Shown here: positions 52,179 through 62,605 of the stretch, piece by piece
Layout of the letters: every line of letters starts with the position of its first letter
Numbering within the stretch: the stretch's first letter is position 1
Assembly: GCA_910585625.1 (NCBI GenBank)
Contig: CAJUFQ010000004.1
Span: 69,389 to 133,388, forward strand
Length of the DNA stretch: 64,000 nt
Source: an uncultured Lachnospiraceae bacterium
Lineage (GTDB): Bacteria > Bacillota > Clostridia > Lachnospirales > Lachnospiraceae
Direction of reading: 5' to 3'
The notes under the pieces: model-generated
What the model was told of the DNA's origin: nothing
The model's input: only the letters and a program-made list of their open reading frames with translations
The model's database searches: none
Position numbers and translations under genes: made by a program

Positions 52179-55100
52179 TTAAATCCTGCCGTCAAAAAAT
52201 CCTAAAGTCTCCAAAGCCTCCAGGGCATGCTTAAGGTATATCCCATCAGGCATCGGCCACTTGAACCCGAGGCGGTAAAGCGCCTTCGTCGTAAAGCTGT
52301 TATCCCCGTCAATGTATACGGTACTTTTGTCCTGGTCGCTGGACGCATAGGCAATCAAGCCGGATATCAGCTCATTCTTCCCTTCATCCGCCAACGCCTG
52401 CAGCAGGGACTGCTGGAACTCTTCATCACTGACCGTCTCCATAGGTATCCCTATCTGCCTCATCTGCTCAACCACATCCGCCATCTGTATCAAATAGCTG
52501 CTGTAAGCGTGGAATACGCTGAAACCGCCTGCAGCCCCTGCCAAATGTACAATCGCTTCCGCCGTTGCGTCAATCGGCGAGAATTCCGTCGGCAGATCCA
52601 GCATGGATACCGGGAATTTCCCGAGCGCCACATAGCCGCGCAAGGTGCGCATGAACCCATTGGTCACGGAATTAATCTGGAATTCCCCATCGCTGACACG
52701 GCTCATTAAGTTCCCTACACGGATGACCTTACCCTTCATTCCCTGTGCCACAGCTTCTAAAACTGCCTTTTCTGCGCGGAACTTGGTGTCAATATATTTG
52801 TTTGTCAGGCTCTGCCCAAAGAATAATTCGTTCTCATGCAGCTTCTTCTCCTGCGGGAATTTGCCTCCCACATTCTCCCCGGCTATGCTTACCGTGGAAA
52901 TCTGTATCAGCTCACGCCCGGTCCTGCTGCATAAATGGATTAAATTGACCACGCCCTGGTAATTGACTTGTTCCAGGGTATCGTCCGCAGAAAAATGCTT
53001 GACGCAGGCCGCACAGTTGATGACCCGCTCAAACTCATACTGCTCTAAAGCGTCCACCTTCCCGGCATCCGTAATATCTCCTTCGATTAACTGGATCCGG
53101 CTGCCAAACAGCTCCTCATAAGGATTGCTGAAATAATAGACAAGCATGCTTTTCAGCCGTTTTTCCAGGGTGGGTGCCTTCCCTTTGCGGATCAGGCAGT
53201 AAATGGTATTATCCTCATGATCTATCATGTACTTTAAGATGTGCGCTCCTAAGAAGCCATTGGCTCCTGTCAGGAGGACGTCCCCCAGGGAGGATGGGCA
53301 GATATCATCTACAAACGCTGCGTCATTGCGGTTTAAGATCTGCTCCAGGGATCCTTGCCCTTCCCGTCCCTCCTCGCTGCCATTTTCAGCGCTGCTGCCC
53401 TGCTGCAGCTCCTGGATATGGCGTTCCAGTTCCAGCGGCGTCTTATAGTCAAACAAGTCTGCATAAGAGACCTGGATGCCTGCGCTCATACACTTCATTG
53501 CCACCTTGGATGCCGACAGGGAAGTCCCTCCATTTTCGAAGAAATCGTCCTCTATGCCGATGGAATCGACGCCCAGGGCCATCTCAAAGATTTCACACAG
53601 CTTACGCTGCAGCTCAGTACGCGGCTTCACATAATTCTTGTTCTCCACCGTGTATTCCGGTTCCGGAAGGGCGCGCTTGTTCACCTTGCCGTTATTGGTA
53701 AGCGGCAGCTCCGGCAGCTGCATCAGTACGCTCGGCACCATATAAGGCGTCAGGTACTTCTGCATGAAACAAGTCAGGTTCTGTTTCTCCACCTGGCTTT
53801 CCGCCACGAAATAGCCGCAGAGGAACTGGTTAGAATCTTTTTCCTTTACCAGCACCACGCTGGACTTCACCGTGGGGTAGCGGTTCATGACATTTTCAAT
53901 CTCATCCAGCTCTACCCTGAGGCCACGCAATTTGACCTGGTTATCCATGCGTCCCATGAACTCAATCTTGCCATGGTGATTCCATTTTGCCAGATCGCCG
54001 CTGCGGTATGCCTTCCTGCCTTCAAACAGGATAAATTTATCCGCCGTCATCTCCGGCTTGCCCACATAGCCCCTGCCCACGCCGTCTCCGATAATCAGCA
54101 ATTCGCCAGGCACGCCGGCAGGCAGGAGGTTGCGGTATTTGTCAATCATCACCATTTTGATATTCGCCATAGGCTTCCCGATGGTAATCTTATCCCCGGT
54201 CACCTGATCGAACGCGCAGCCAATCGTCGTCTCCGTAGGCCCATAGCCATTGAACGTAATGGCCTCTGTCCCCAGCGCCTGGATTTTTTCATAGAGGGCT
54301 TCCGGGAATGCCTCTGCGCCTACGTTAAATACCTTAATCTGTGACAATGCCTTTTTCATCTCCGGCATATCAATAATGTTTATCAAAAATGACGGCGTAC
54401 AAGTCATCATATCCACGCCATTTTGAAGGATCAGGGAAGACAGCGCAAGCGGATTATGGATTTCCTCTTCATTTGCCATGCAGACGGTTACCCCATGGTA
54501 GAGGGGAATGCATTCCTCCAAGACGGACACGTCAAATGTAATGGCTGCAAACGCCAACGATACAGTGGCATTGTACACATAAGACTGCACTTCCACATTG
54601 AAGGGATTGTCGTCCACATAATTTACCAGGTTCCGGTGTTCAATCATCACGCCCTTAGGCTTTCCTGTGGAACCTGAAGTATAAATGCAGTAGCAGAGGT
54701 TCTCCGGGCGAATCTCCACGCCTGGATTCTCTGTATTGCCCCCGTCTGCCAGCAGTTCCTCCACTGTCAGCACTTTTGCCGACAGCTTTTGCAGCAGGAA
54801 CTGCCGCTCCTTTGCCAGCTCCTGAGGCAGCAGCAGGAACTCTGCCTTGGAATCCTCCAGAATATAGCTAATCCTCTCGTCCGGATATTCCGGGTCGATA
54901 GGCAAAAATGCACCTCCTGCTTTCATAATGCCCTGCCTTGCAGCATAGACGTCCACCGTCCTGGGCAGGAGGACGCCGACCATCTGCTCTGTGGATAAGC
55001 CCAGCTCCAGCAAGCGGTTGGCAATCTTATTGGCGTTTTCATTGAGTTCACGGAAGGTAAGGCTCACGCCGTTAGCAATCACTGCCACTTTATCAGGATG

Positions 55101-58100
55101 CAGATTGGCCTGCCGCTCAAACAACACGTTTGCCGTGGTCTGCTCGACTCCATAATCCGTCTCGTTATAGCTGTCCAGCTCGTGGCGCGCCTCTTTGCTC
55201 ACCATGCAGATTTCCTTTAACAGCTTCTTCTCCCGGAACTCCCTGACCGTCTCCACAAGGCTGTCTACCAGCCCGGCAATCGTGCGTTCCTCGTACATAT
55301 CGCTTCTGTATTCCACCTGGTAGGAAAGTTCATTGCCATTGACAATCACGTCTATGGACAGCGGCGCCTTTGCCGTATCCAGGGACATTTCCTCCCTTGC
55401 GGCCTTTTCCCCGGCAATTTCTTCAAACTGGAAATTATCGCCCTGGAATGCAAACATCAGATCCGCCTTGATATTATATGCCCTGCTTATTTCCGCAAAT
55501 GAATATATGTCGGCGTTCATGCTGTTCATCAGCTGCTCCCCGGTTTCCCTCAGATAGTCGCCGATTTCCTTTTCCCCATCCAGGTTACAATAAACCGGAA
55601 GCGTCTTGACCAACATGCTGACGGCGGTCGCCAGGCGGGAATCATTCCTGCCATTGTAAATGGTGGTGAAGACCGCCTCGTCCTTATAGACATACCGTCC
55701 GGTCACAAAACCGAACGCCGCCGTAAACAGCGCATTCAGTGTGATTTTCTGCTCCGCGCAGAACTGACGCAAAGCATCCATGTCCGTCTCCTGCGCCCTC
55801 TGGTATACGCCCAGCCCCGGCACATCCTCCCGGTGGTCTTTGGCCGGAAGGAAATCCGTATCGCATCCCGCAAAAATGGAGTCATAATATTCTTTGGCAA
55901 GCGCATAATCCGGCCCCTTAAGCGCCTTCTGCTCCACAAGAGCCGCCTCAAAGCCGCTGAATGTCTCTTTCTTCAGCGTTTCCCCACCATACGCCTGATT
56001 CATGTGATTCAGGAAAATGCCGCAGGACGTGCCATCACTGATGATGTGGTGGAACTCCAGGAAGAGATATTTCCCTTCCGGCGTATCAAACAGCTCAATC
56101 CGAAACAGCTGGTCTCCCAAAAGCTGGTAGGGCTTCACCAATTCTCCTTTATGTAATTCATCCAGTATCTTAACCTCCACTGGCAAATCGTCATTGCGCT
56201 TCTGCCAGATTTCACCGTCATCGTCCAGATACAGCGTGGTCTTGATATAAGGATGCGCCTCCACGGTATCCTCCGCCGCTTTTTTCAGCCGCTCCAAATC
56301 CACATTCTCCCCCAGCTGGAACAGGAATGGGATATTGTAAATGGTGCTGCCCGGATTAGCCGCGCATTCCACAAAGATGCCGTTCTGCGTCTGGGTCAGG
56401 GGGTACGCTTCCAGTTTATCAAACGCTTCCTCCCGGCCTGCGCCCATCAGGAACTGCTCTAACTTTTCTACTGTATCATGTTCTTTCAGATCCTTATTGC
56501 GGATTACCGCCCCCGCAAAGGCATCAGCAAGCAGCACGTTGAGCTTCACCGCACCGATAGAGGTTAGGCCCGCTTTGTAAATATCCGTATTCACGCCAAA
56601 TTCCCGGTGGCCTATGACTTCTGCCACGCAATCAAAAATCTTTTGCTGCATCTCTCCTTGCGGCATGACCAAATCTTCCTGCTTACGTTCTGGTATCGGC
56701 AACGCCTTTTTATTCACCTTCTGGTTTTGGTTCAGCGGAATCTTGTCAATCTGCATCGTCACTGCCGGAACCATATAGGGCGGCTTGCTCTCTTCAATAA
56801 AGGCATTCATCGCTTCTACATCGACAGGCGTATCCGCCACCACATAAGCCGCAATATATTTACCGCCGGAAGCCTCGTCAAAAGCTGCTACAGTAGCGTC
56901 TTTGATGCCTGGGAAACGGCGGATAACTTCTTCCACCTCCGTCAGCTCAATACGGAATCCGCGGATTTTCACCTGGCCGTCCCGCCTGCCGATAAACTGA
57001 ACATTGCCATCCGGCAGGAAGCGCACGATATCCCCAGTATGGTACATCCTGCTATACTCCTTCTGGCTGCAGAACGGATTGGCCGTATACACTTCCTCAG
57101 TTTTCTCCGGGCGGTTCAAGTAACCCCTGGATACCTGCGGGCCTGCAATGCACAGCTCACCCGGCACTCCTACCGGAACCCGCCTGCCCAGGCTGTCAAG
57201 GATATAGAGCTTGACGTTCGGTATCGCCTTGCCGATAGGCAACTCTTCCTCATATTCCTTTAACCGATATTCGGTCACGAAAACCGTGCATTCCGTTGGC
57301 CCATAAATATTTATATACGCCGTATCGCCCTCGGGTGCAAACGGAGCTAAGGCCTCCCCGCCCATCAGCAGGAACTGCAAATGGCTGTTCTTCATATTTG
57401 TGGCAAACGCCCGCCCAATCTGGGTCGTCATGAACGAATGGGTAATCCCCTGCTCCAGGAAATACCGGTTCAGTGCATACAAATCCAGGCGAATGGACTC
57501 ATCAATGATATAGACTCCTCCTCCGGCGGTCAATACAGGGTACATATCCATCATACTGGCATCGAAACCATAGCTTGCATAGGCAGCGGATTTGCTTGCC
57601 TCCGATAATTTAAATCTCCTGCTGTAGAAGTCGCAGAATGCCGCTATATTCCCGTGTTCCAACATACAGCCTTTCGGCACTCCCGTAGACCCAGAGGTAT
57701 AAAGCAGGATAAACAGATCCTCTGGCTTCGGCGGTTCCGGAAGCCCCTCCGCCTGCGGAAGGCTTGGGATATCTTTTGTCAGCAGAACCTTGCCCTTCCA
57801 TTCCGGTACCAGCACAAGAAGCTCTTCCTCGGCAATCAGAAGCTGCGTTGCCGCATCCTCCATCATAAATGCCAGACGTTCCTTCGGATAGGAGGGATCC
57901 AGCGGCTGGTATGCTGCCCCCGCCTTGGAAACGCCAAGAGACGCAATCGCCATATATTCACATCTTGGAATCAGTACAGATACTACCTGTTCCCTGCCAA
58001 TGCCAAGCCCTGCCACATAAGCGGCGAGGCGATCCGTCATTTCGTCAATCTGCGCATATGTATAGCTCCTGTCCATATAAACAACAGCCGTATGTTCCGG

Positions 58101-61100
58101 CGTCTTCTTTGCCTGTTCCCGGAAGCGGTCAATCACTGTCCTGCCTGCATCATAAGACATGGCAGTCTCATTGAAACGGTCTAAAATCTGGATATCAAGT
58201 TCAGACGTTAGTGAAATCTGCCACAACTCTTCACAGCTAACCATGCCCTTCAAGGTCTGCAGCATCATAGCCAACAGCCCCCTTACCGTCTCTTCCTTAT
58301 ATACATCCGTGCGGTATTCCAGCGAAACTTCGTAACCGGCCCTGCCTTTCATGACCATCACAGAAATATCTGCCTGCACATCCCCGGTAGGAAGCGGCTG
58401 CGCCGCATACCGTTTTCCATCCAACGTAAGGCCGCTCAGCATTTCCCCCTGATAAACGAACAGGATATCCGAGGCAATGCCGTAATCCCGGGACAATTCC
58501 GCAAACGAAATGCAGTCATGCCCCATCACCTCATAGAAATCTTTCTGGAACTCCCGCAGATACTCCTCCACGGAAACACGTTCTTCCCAAGACTGGTAAA
58601 TTGGCAGCGTGCGCACGAACATTCCTGAGGACTGAGCCAATCTAACGTCATGCCTGCCATTGTCCACCGTACAGAACAGGCTCTTATTTTCCCCGCTGTA
58701 TTTGCCAAGGGCATAAGAGAAAGCCCCCAGGAACAGTGTGTTTTCAGATATACCCTTCTGTCTGGCAAATTGTTCCGTTGCCATACAAGAAAGTTCCCCT
58801 CCCAAAGCCAGCCTGACCTCATTGCTTTGGACGCCGGAGTCTTTCTTTTTAAAATCCTTAATCAAGGTCTCCCCGAAATCCTCGCCCATAAGCTTGTTCC
58901 TGAAAAACTCCTGCGCCGCCTGATATTTTTTACTCTCCTTTAACGTCTCCTCGTAAACGGAAAGATCCATCAAGGAGATTTCCTCCGGCTTCGGCTCCTC
59001 TCCCCGGTAAAAACAGGAAACCTCATCTAAAAATACCTTGACCGATGTGCCGTCAAAGATAAGATGATGCACATCAAACAGGAAATAAAAACGTCCCTGG
59101 CACCGATGGAGCGCCATGCGGTACAATGGTTCCCCCTCCAAGGCGAACGGACGGATGAACGTCCGCTTCACGGCATCGATATCTTCCGTGTCCCAGTCTT
59201 CCACCTCTGCTTTTAAGAATTCCGGGTGCAGGCACATGACAGGCGTTCCCTTATGTAAGGAGATGTTGACGCCAAATGAAGGATGCATCGCCACGGCTTT
59301 TTTCACGGACTCCAGAAAACGCTCTTTGTCTAAGCTCCCAGGCAGCTCACAGCACATGGGGATGTTATACATTGTTGTTTCCGGGTCGTTGGCGCACTCC
59401 AGATAAACACCCAGCTGGGAATCGGTAAGCGGATATTCCTCCCTTTCCTCCGCCTTCCGTACCTGTGAAACCTCCTCCTGCGCCTCTTCCAAAAGGGACG
59501 CAATCTTCCCTGGCGTCCTGCCTGCCAGAACCATCTCCGGCGTAAGGGCCAAGCCCTCCAGATGTTCGGCCAGTTTCAGCACATTGATGGAATCTCCGCC
59601 CAGCTTAAAGAAATCATCTTCCGTGCCTACCCTGCCACAGCGAAGCACCGCTTCGAACCCACTGCAAAGCTGGCGTTCCGTTTGGTTCCTCGGCTCCCAG
59701 TACTGCGCCTTATATTCTTCCATGCCCGGAGGCGTCAGGACGGTACGGTCTAATTTGCCGTTCGCGTTTTTGGGCAGGCTGTCTAATCGCTTGAAGAAGC
59801 GGGGAATCATGTAATCCGGGAGGGAGCTTTTCAGATGGGCGCGTATCTGCTCCTCCGTGGCCTCCTGCCCTGCCACATAATAGCCGCAGAGATAATTCTG
59901 CCCATTCTCATCCTGGAACGCCTTGACCACGGCATTTTCCACATCCGGCACAGAAGCCATCCTCAGCTCTATCTCCCCGGTCTCCACACGCTGTCCATTA
60001 ATTTTGACCATCCAGTCCTTACGGTTCACATAGAGGTAATTGCCATCCGGCAGTTTCTTTACTATATCCCCGGTATGCAGCAAAACCTCCCCATCTTCCT
60101 GCTTTATGAATGTCCGCGCGCTCTGCTCGGGCAGATTCAGGTAAGCGTCGGCAAAAATCCCCTTGATGCACAACTCACCCATTTCCCCTTCCGCAACTTC
60201 TTTCCCTTCTCCATCCAGCAGGAAAAAGGTAAGCCCGTCCACCGGCTTCCCAATAGGGGTATTTTCCATAGACTCCTTAATTTTGTAGCTGGTAACCAAC
60301 GCCGCGCTCTCGCTCGAACCATAGATATTGTACAAGTCAAAACCGTCCCCTGCCAGCATGGATACACGTTCGCTGCCTGTCATCACCCTTTTCAGAGACG
60401 CGCTTTTGCTCTTAAACAAACGCAGCATCTGGGGGCTGATGAATGCACAGGTTATTTCTTTCTCTGCAAAATAATCTTCCATCAAACGGACGTCTTTGCG
60501 TGTCTCCTCCGGCAGGATATGTATGCAGCCGCCGCGGGACAGTAAGCTGTAATACTCCAGAACCAACACGACAAAGGACATCGGCGCCATCGCTGCCATC
60601 ACGTCATCCTTCTCCATGAAAGCCGCTTTTCTGTTACGCCAGACCCCATGGGTGAAGCTCGCCATGCTGTGGGCAATCCCCTTGGGACGCCCGGTAGAAC
60701 CAGAAGTATAGATTATCAGCGCACGGCTGCCATCCGCCAATGCCCACATTGGCGGGCACGGTTCATAATCATTCACGTCCGACAGCCATTCCTCATCAAT
60801 GACTGCCGCTGCCTGGCAGTCCTCCCGGATAAAGTCGATACGTTCCTGGGGATATTCCGGCAGCACTGGCACGAATGCCGCGCCCGCTGCCATAATGCCG
60901 ATTTCCGCCGCTATATATTCCATCCGCCTGCCCATGCACACCAGCACTGCCCTCTCGGACACTTCCTGCGTCTGCTTAAGCTTTGCCGCTATCTTACGGC
61001 TTAAGACATCAAGTTCCCGGTATGTCGTGCGCCTCTCACCATTGTAGTCTACCAACGCCACCCGCTCCGGGTATTGATAAACTATTTGCTGAAACTCATC

Positions 61101-61112
61101 CAAAAAACTCAT
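52179..61112 (-). CDS. Three-module NRPS with terminal thioester reductase
   Basis: A 2977-residue assembly line, A1-T1-C1-A2-T2-C2-A3-T3-R. A domains carry YTSGSTG at ~135, ~1137 and ~2140. Carrier serines are in GGDSI (~505), GLTSI (~1516) and GGTSL (~2530). Condensation domains have HHLIFDG (~684) and HHIISDG (~1689), both intact. The reductase (from ~2605) has TGANGFLG and YIDTK. No thioesterase or epimerase. A2 and A3 keep the Asp that binds the substrate amine (FDAS, FDVS); A1 has SFVVLV, so its substrate may be a carboxylic acid with no alpha-amine. Predicted release: a peptide aldehyde, N-acylated if A1 loads an acid. AAGGAGG precedes the start. Confidence 0.92.
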   Translation of the reverse strand: MSFLDEFQQIVYQYPERVALVDYNGERRTTYRELDVLSRKIAAKLKQTQEVSERAVLVCMGRRMEYIAAEIGIMAAGAAFVPVLPEYPQERIDFIREDCQAAAVIDEEWLSDVNDYEPCPPMWALADGSRALIIYTSGSTGRPKGIAHSMASFTHGVWRNRKAAFMEKDDVMAAMAPMSFVVLVLEYYSLLSRGGCIHILPEETRKDVRLMEDYFAEKEITCAFISPQMLRLFKSKSASLKRVMTGSERVSMLAGDGFDLYNIYGSSESAALVTSYKIKESMENTPIGKPVDGLTFFLLDGEGKEVAEGEMGELCIKGIFADAYLNLPEQSARTFIKQEDGEVLLHTGDIVKKLPDGNYLYVNRKDWMVKINGQRVETGEIELRMASVPDVENAVVKAFQDENGQNYLCGYYVAGQEATEEQIRAHLKSSLPDYMIPRFFKRLDSLPKNANGKLDRTVLTPPGMEEYKAQYWEPRNQTERQLCSGFEAVLRCGRVGTEDDFFKLGGDSINVLKLAEHLEGLALTPEMVLAGRTPGKIASLLEEAQEEVSQVRKAEEREEYPLTDSQLGVYLECANDPETTMYNIPMCCELPGSLDKERFLESVKKAVAMHPSFGVNISLHKGTPVMCLHPEFLKAEVEDWDTEDIDAVKRTFIRPFALEGEPLYRMALHRCQGRFYFLFDVHHLIFDGTSVKVFLDEVSCFYRGEEPKPEEISLMDLSVYEETLKESKKYQAAQEFFRNKLMGEDFGETLIKDFKKKDSGVQSNEVRLALGGELSCMATEQFARQKGISENTLFLGAFSYALGKYSGENKSLFCTVDNGRHDVRLAQSSGMFVRTLPIYQSWEERVSVEEYLREFQKDFYEVMGHDCISFAELSRDYGIASDILFVYQGEMLSGLTLDGKRYAAQPLPTGDVQADISVMVMKGRAGYEVSLEYRTDVYKEETVRGLLAMMLQTLKGMVSCEELWQISLTSELDIQILDRFNETAMSYDAGRTVIDRFREQAKKTPEHTAVVYMDRSYTYAQIDEMTDRLAAYVAGLGIGREQVVSVLIPRCEYMAIASLGVSKAGAAYQPLDPSYPKERLAFMMEDAATQLLIAEEELLVLVPEWKGKVLLTKDIPSLPQAEGLPEPPKPEDLFILLYTSGSTGVPKGCMLEHGNIAAFCDFYSRRFKLSEASKSAAYASYGFDASMMDMYPVLTAGGGVYIIDESIRLDLYALNRYFLEQGITHSFMTTQIGRAFATNMKNSHLQFLLMGGEALAPFAPEGDTAYINIYGPTECTVFVTEYRLKEYEEELPIGKAIPNVKLYILDSLGRRVPVGVPGELCIAGPQVSRGYLNRPEKTEEVYTANPFCSQKEYSRMYHTGDIVRFLPDGNVQFIGRRDGQVKIRGFRIELTEVEEVIRRFPGIKDATVAAFDEASGGKYIAAYVVADTPVDVEAMNAFIEESKPPYMVPAVTMQIDKIPLNQNQKVNKKALPIPERKQEDLVMPQGEMQQKIFDCVAEVIGHREFGVNTDIYKAGLTSIGAVKLNVLLADAFAGAVIRNKDLKEHDTVEKLEQFLMGAGREEAFDKLEAYPLTQTQNGIFVECAANPGSTIYNIPFLFQLGENVDLERLKKAAEDTVEAHPYIKTTLYLDDDGEIWQKRNDDLPVEVKILDELHKGELVKPYQLLGDQLFRIELFDTPEGKYLFLEFHHIISDGTSCGIFLNHMNQAYGGETLKKETFSGFEAALVEQKALKGPDYALAKEYYDSIFAGCDTDFLPAKDHREDVPGLGVYQRAQETDMDALRQFCAEQKITLNALFTAAFGFVTGRYVYKDEAVFTTIYNGRNDSRLATAVSMLVKTLPVYCNLDGEKEIGDYLRETGEQLMNSMNADIYSFAEISRAYNIKADLMFAFQGDNFQFEEIAGEKAAREEMSLDTAKAPLSIDVIVNGNELSYQVEYRSDMYEERTIAGLVDSLVETVREFREKKLLKEICMVSKEARHELDSYNETDYGVEQTTANVLFERQANLHPDKVAVIANGVSLTFRELNENANKIANRLLELGLSTEQMVGVLLPRTVDVYAARQGIMKAGGAFLPIDPEYPDERISYILEDSKAEFLLLPQELAKERQFLLQKLSAKVLTVEELLADGGNTENPGVEIRPENLCYCIYTSGSTGKPKGVMIEHRNLVNYVDDNPFNVEVQSYVYNATVSLAFAAITFDVSVLEECIPLYHGVTVCMANEEEIHNPLALSSLILQNGVDMMTCTPSFLINIIDMPEMKKALSQIKVFNVGAEAFPEALYEKIQALGTEAITFNGYGPTETTIGCAFDQVTGDKITIGKPMANIKMVMIDKYRNLLPAGVPGELLIIGDGVGRGYVGKPEMTADKFILFEGRKAYRSGDLAKWNHHGKIEFMGRMDNQVKLRGLRVELDEIENVMNRYPTVKSSVVLVKEKDSNQFLCGYFVAESQVEKQNLTCFMQKYLTPYMVPSVLMQLPELPLTNNGKVNKRALPEPEYTVENKNYVKPRTELQRKLCEIFEMALGVDSIGIEDDFFENGGTSLSASKVAMKCMSAGIQVSYADLFDYKTPLELERHIQELQQGSSAENGSEEGREGQGSLEQILNRNDAAFVDDICPSSLGDVLLTGANGFLGAHILKYMIDHEDNTIYCLIRKGKAPTLEKRLKSMLVYYFSNPYEELFGSRIQLIEGDITDAGKVDALEQYEFERVINCAACVKHFSADDTLEQVNYQGVVNLIHLCSRTGRELIQISTVSIAGENVGGKFPQEKKLHENELFFGQSLTNKYIDTKFRAEKAVLEAVAQGMKGKVIRVGNLMSRVSDGEFQINSVTNGFMRTLRGYVALGKFPVSMLDLPTEFSPIDATAEAIVHLAGAAGGFSVFHAYSSYLIQMADVVEQMRQIGIPMETVSDEEFQQSLLQALADEGKNELISGLIAYASSDQDKSTVYIDGDNSFTTKALYRLGFKWPMPDGIYLKHALEALETLGFFDGRI

Positions 61113-61154
61113 TTATTTTCCTCCTTCTGGCTGAAACCATATTTTGTCGCCGAC

Positions 61155-62459
61155 TTATGCCGGAAGGTTCAGAAGAACCCGCGTCACAAACTGCCCATTC
61201 TCCACAGTGAAATCTGACTGCCCCTCATAACGGGATACCGCCTTAATAATGCTGAACACGCCCATACCGCCGCCTCTGTCTGATTGGGGAATCCCCTTAT
61301 GGAACAGCACTTCTCCGCCGCTCGTGTTGCGGCATTGAATAATTATTTTATTTCTTTTTTGGGCTATGTAAATGTTGATATCCTGTTCTTCCTTTCCGGA
61401 AGAGGCGCAGCCACGGATAGCATTCTCAAATATATTTGCCAATATCGCCACCCAGTCAATGTCACGCACGGGTAAATCCTCCGCTACCCGAACCTCCATC
61501 GCAACCTTAATATTCTGGTTCTCTGCCTTACAAGAATACACGGAAAGGATGCTGTTGACCGCGGGATTCCTACAGATATTCTTGGTTTTGCGGCGTTCCA
61601 CATCCTCACTGTACTGTTCCAAGTAAGCAAGCAGCTCGTCAAGCTCCCCTTCCTTGACATACTCTTTAATCAAAAGCGTATGATGCCGCACGTCATGGCG
61701 GATGCGCACCGCCTCTTTTTCCGTTTCTCTCATCAAGTCCATCTGCCGATGCAGAAGCTGCTCATTCACCTCAAGCAGCTCTTTTTCTGCCTGATAATAA
61801 TGCTCCTGCCCCAGATGGATATACAGATGAAGGATAGCATACTGCAAGGTTCCCGCCATGAAGAGGATTAGGAACGCGCGCACCATATTAAAAATTGAGA
61901 ACCCCTGGAGGTTGGGCCAATATGCCATGATAGCGCCGAGCATCACTGATACAAAAAGCGTCACCGCACTGAACAAATCCATTTCTTGTATTAAAAAATC
62001 CACGCCATGAAGGAACTGCTTGCGGAACTTAAACCAGGTAAAGGAAAGAATCACTACCATACAAATAAAACGTACGAGAATATCTATCCACCGATTTCCC
62101 TGGAAGCCCCAGCGCGCCACATCCACACCGCAGAATGCGCATACGGAAAACATATAAAACGCCAAGGCCATTTTATACAGAGACAGATAAATTACCTCGC
62201 TGCTTACCAGGCTGCAGAACAGCCCAACCACCGGAAGCGTAGATATGGCCGCGAACTTGACAAAACTGGCTGTTCCAAGCTGATACCATACGCTGTAAAC
62301 CGCTACCAATGACACTCCAAACGCCACATAACAATATATCGTTTTCTTCATCGAAAACCTGGGACGATCCAGCATCAGAAAAAAAGACAACATCAGACTG
62401 ACACTCATGGCATTACGAAAAAACGCAACCCAAAATGAACCTCCTAGCATAGACACCAC
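61155..62459 (-). CDS. AgrC-like GHKL sensor histidine kinase
   Basis: A 434-residue sensor with six or seven hydrophobic helices in the first ~215 residues, a coiled-coil linker, then a HPK10-type kinase: the phospho-acceptor His is in RIRHDVRHH (about 255), the N box is ANIFENAIRGC, and the Gly region is GGGMGVFSI. This topology is used by peptide-pheromone receptors. No agrB or agrD gene lies in the window. GTG at 62459 or ATG at 62450 could start it; GGAGGGAAGG is upstream. It lies 42 bp before the NRPS and 147 bp after the regulator gene, with a terminator between. Confidence 0.87.
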   Translation of the reverse strand: MVSMLGGSFWVAFFRNAMSVSLMLSFFLMLDRPRFSMKKTIYCYVAFGVSLVAVYSVWYQLGTASFVKFAAISTLPVVGLFCSLVSSEVIYLSLYKMALAFYMFSVCAFCGVDVARWGFQGNRWIDILVRFICMVVILSFTWFKFRKQFLHGVDFLIQEMDLFSAVTLFVSVMLGAIMAYWPNLQGFSIFNMVRAFLILFMAGTLQYAILHLYIHLGQEHYYQAEKELLEVNEQLLHRQMDLMRETEKEAVRIRHDVRHHTLLIKEYVKEGELDELLAYLEQYSEDVERRKTKNICRNPAVNSILSVYSCKAENQNIKVAMEVRVAEDLPVRDIDWVAILANIFENAIRGCASSGKEEQDINIYIAQKRNKIIIQCRNTSGGEVLFHKGIPQSDRGGGMGVFSIIKAVSRYEGQSDFTVENGQFVTRVLLNLPA

Positions 62460-62545
62460 CTTCCCTCCGAATAATATTATTTACTATATCATTTCCAAAA
62501 TCGGAATTGTGCAAGGTGGGATATTTGATGATTTTTGAGGGACAA

Positions 62546-62581
62546 AAAAGACCCTGCTCTTTCAAAGTTTCAGGGTCTTTT
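62546..62581 (-). terminator. Terminator between LytTR regulator and kinase
   Basis: AAAAGACCCTG pairs with CAGGGTCTTTT, followed by more T on the minus strand. It would end or attenuate the regulator transcript before the kinase-NRPS operon. A weak promoter, TTGCAC-17-TGATAT, follows at about 62482-62511 on the minus strand. Confidence 0.75.
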
Positions 62582-62605
62582 CTAAAGATTAGGCTTCTTG
62601 GCCTT

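Noticed and set aside
53355..54344. 329-codon plus-strand frame inside the NRPS region
   Set aside because: Antisense shadow of the third adenylation domain. Long open frames are expected opposite GC-rich NRPS codons.
52179..61112. Siderophore-type NRPS
   Set aside because: No salicylate or DHB loading motif, no cyclisation domain, and no iron transport genes or Fur-like site nearby. A terminal reductase fits a peptide aldehyde better.
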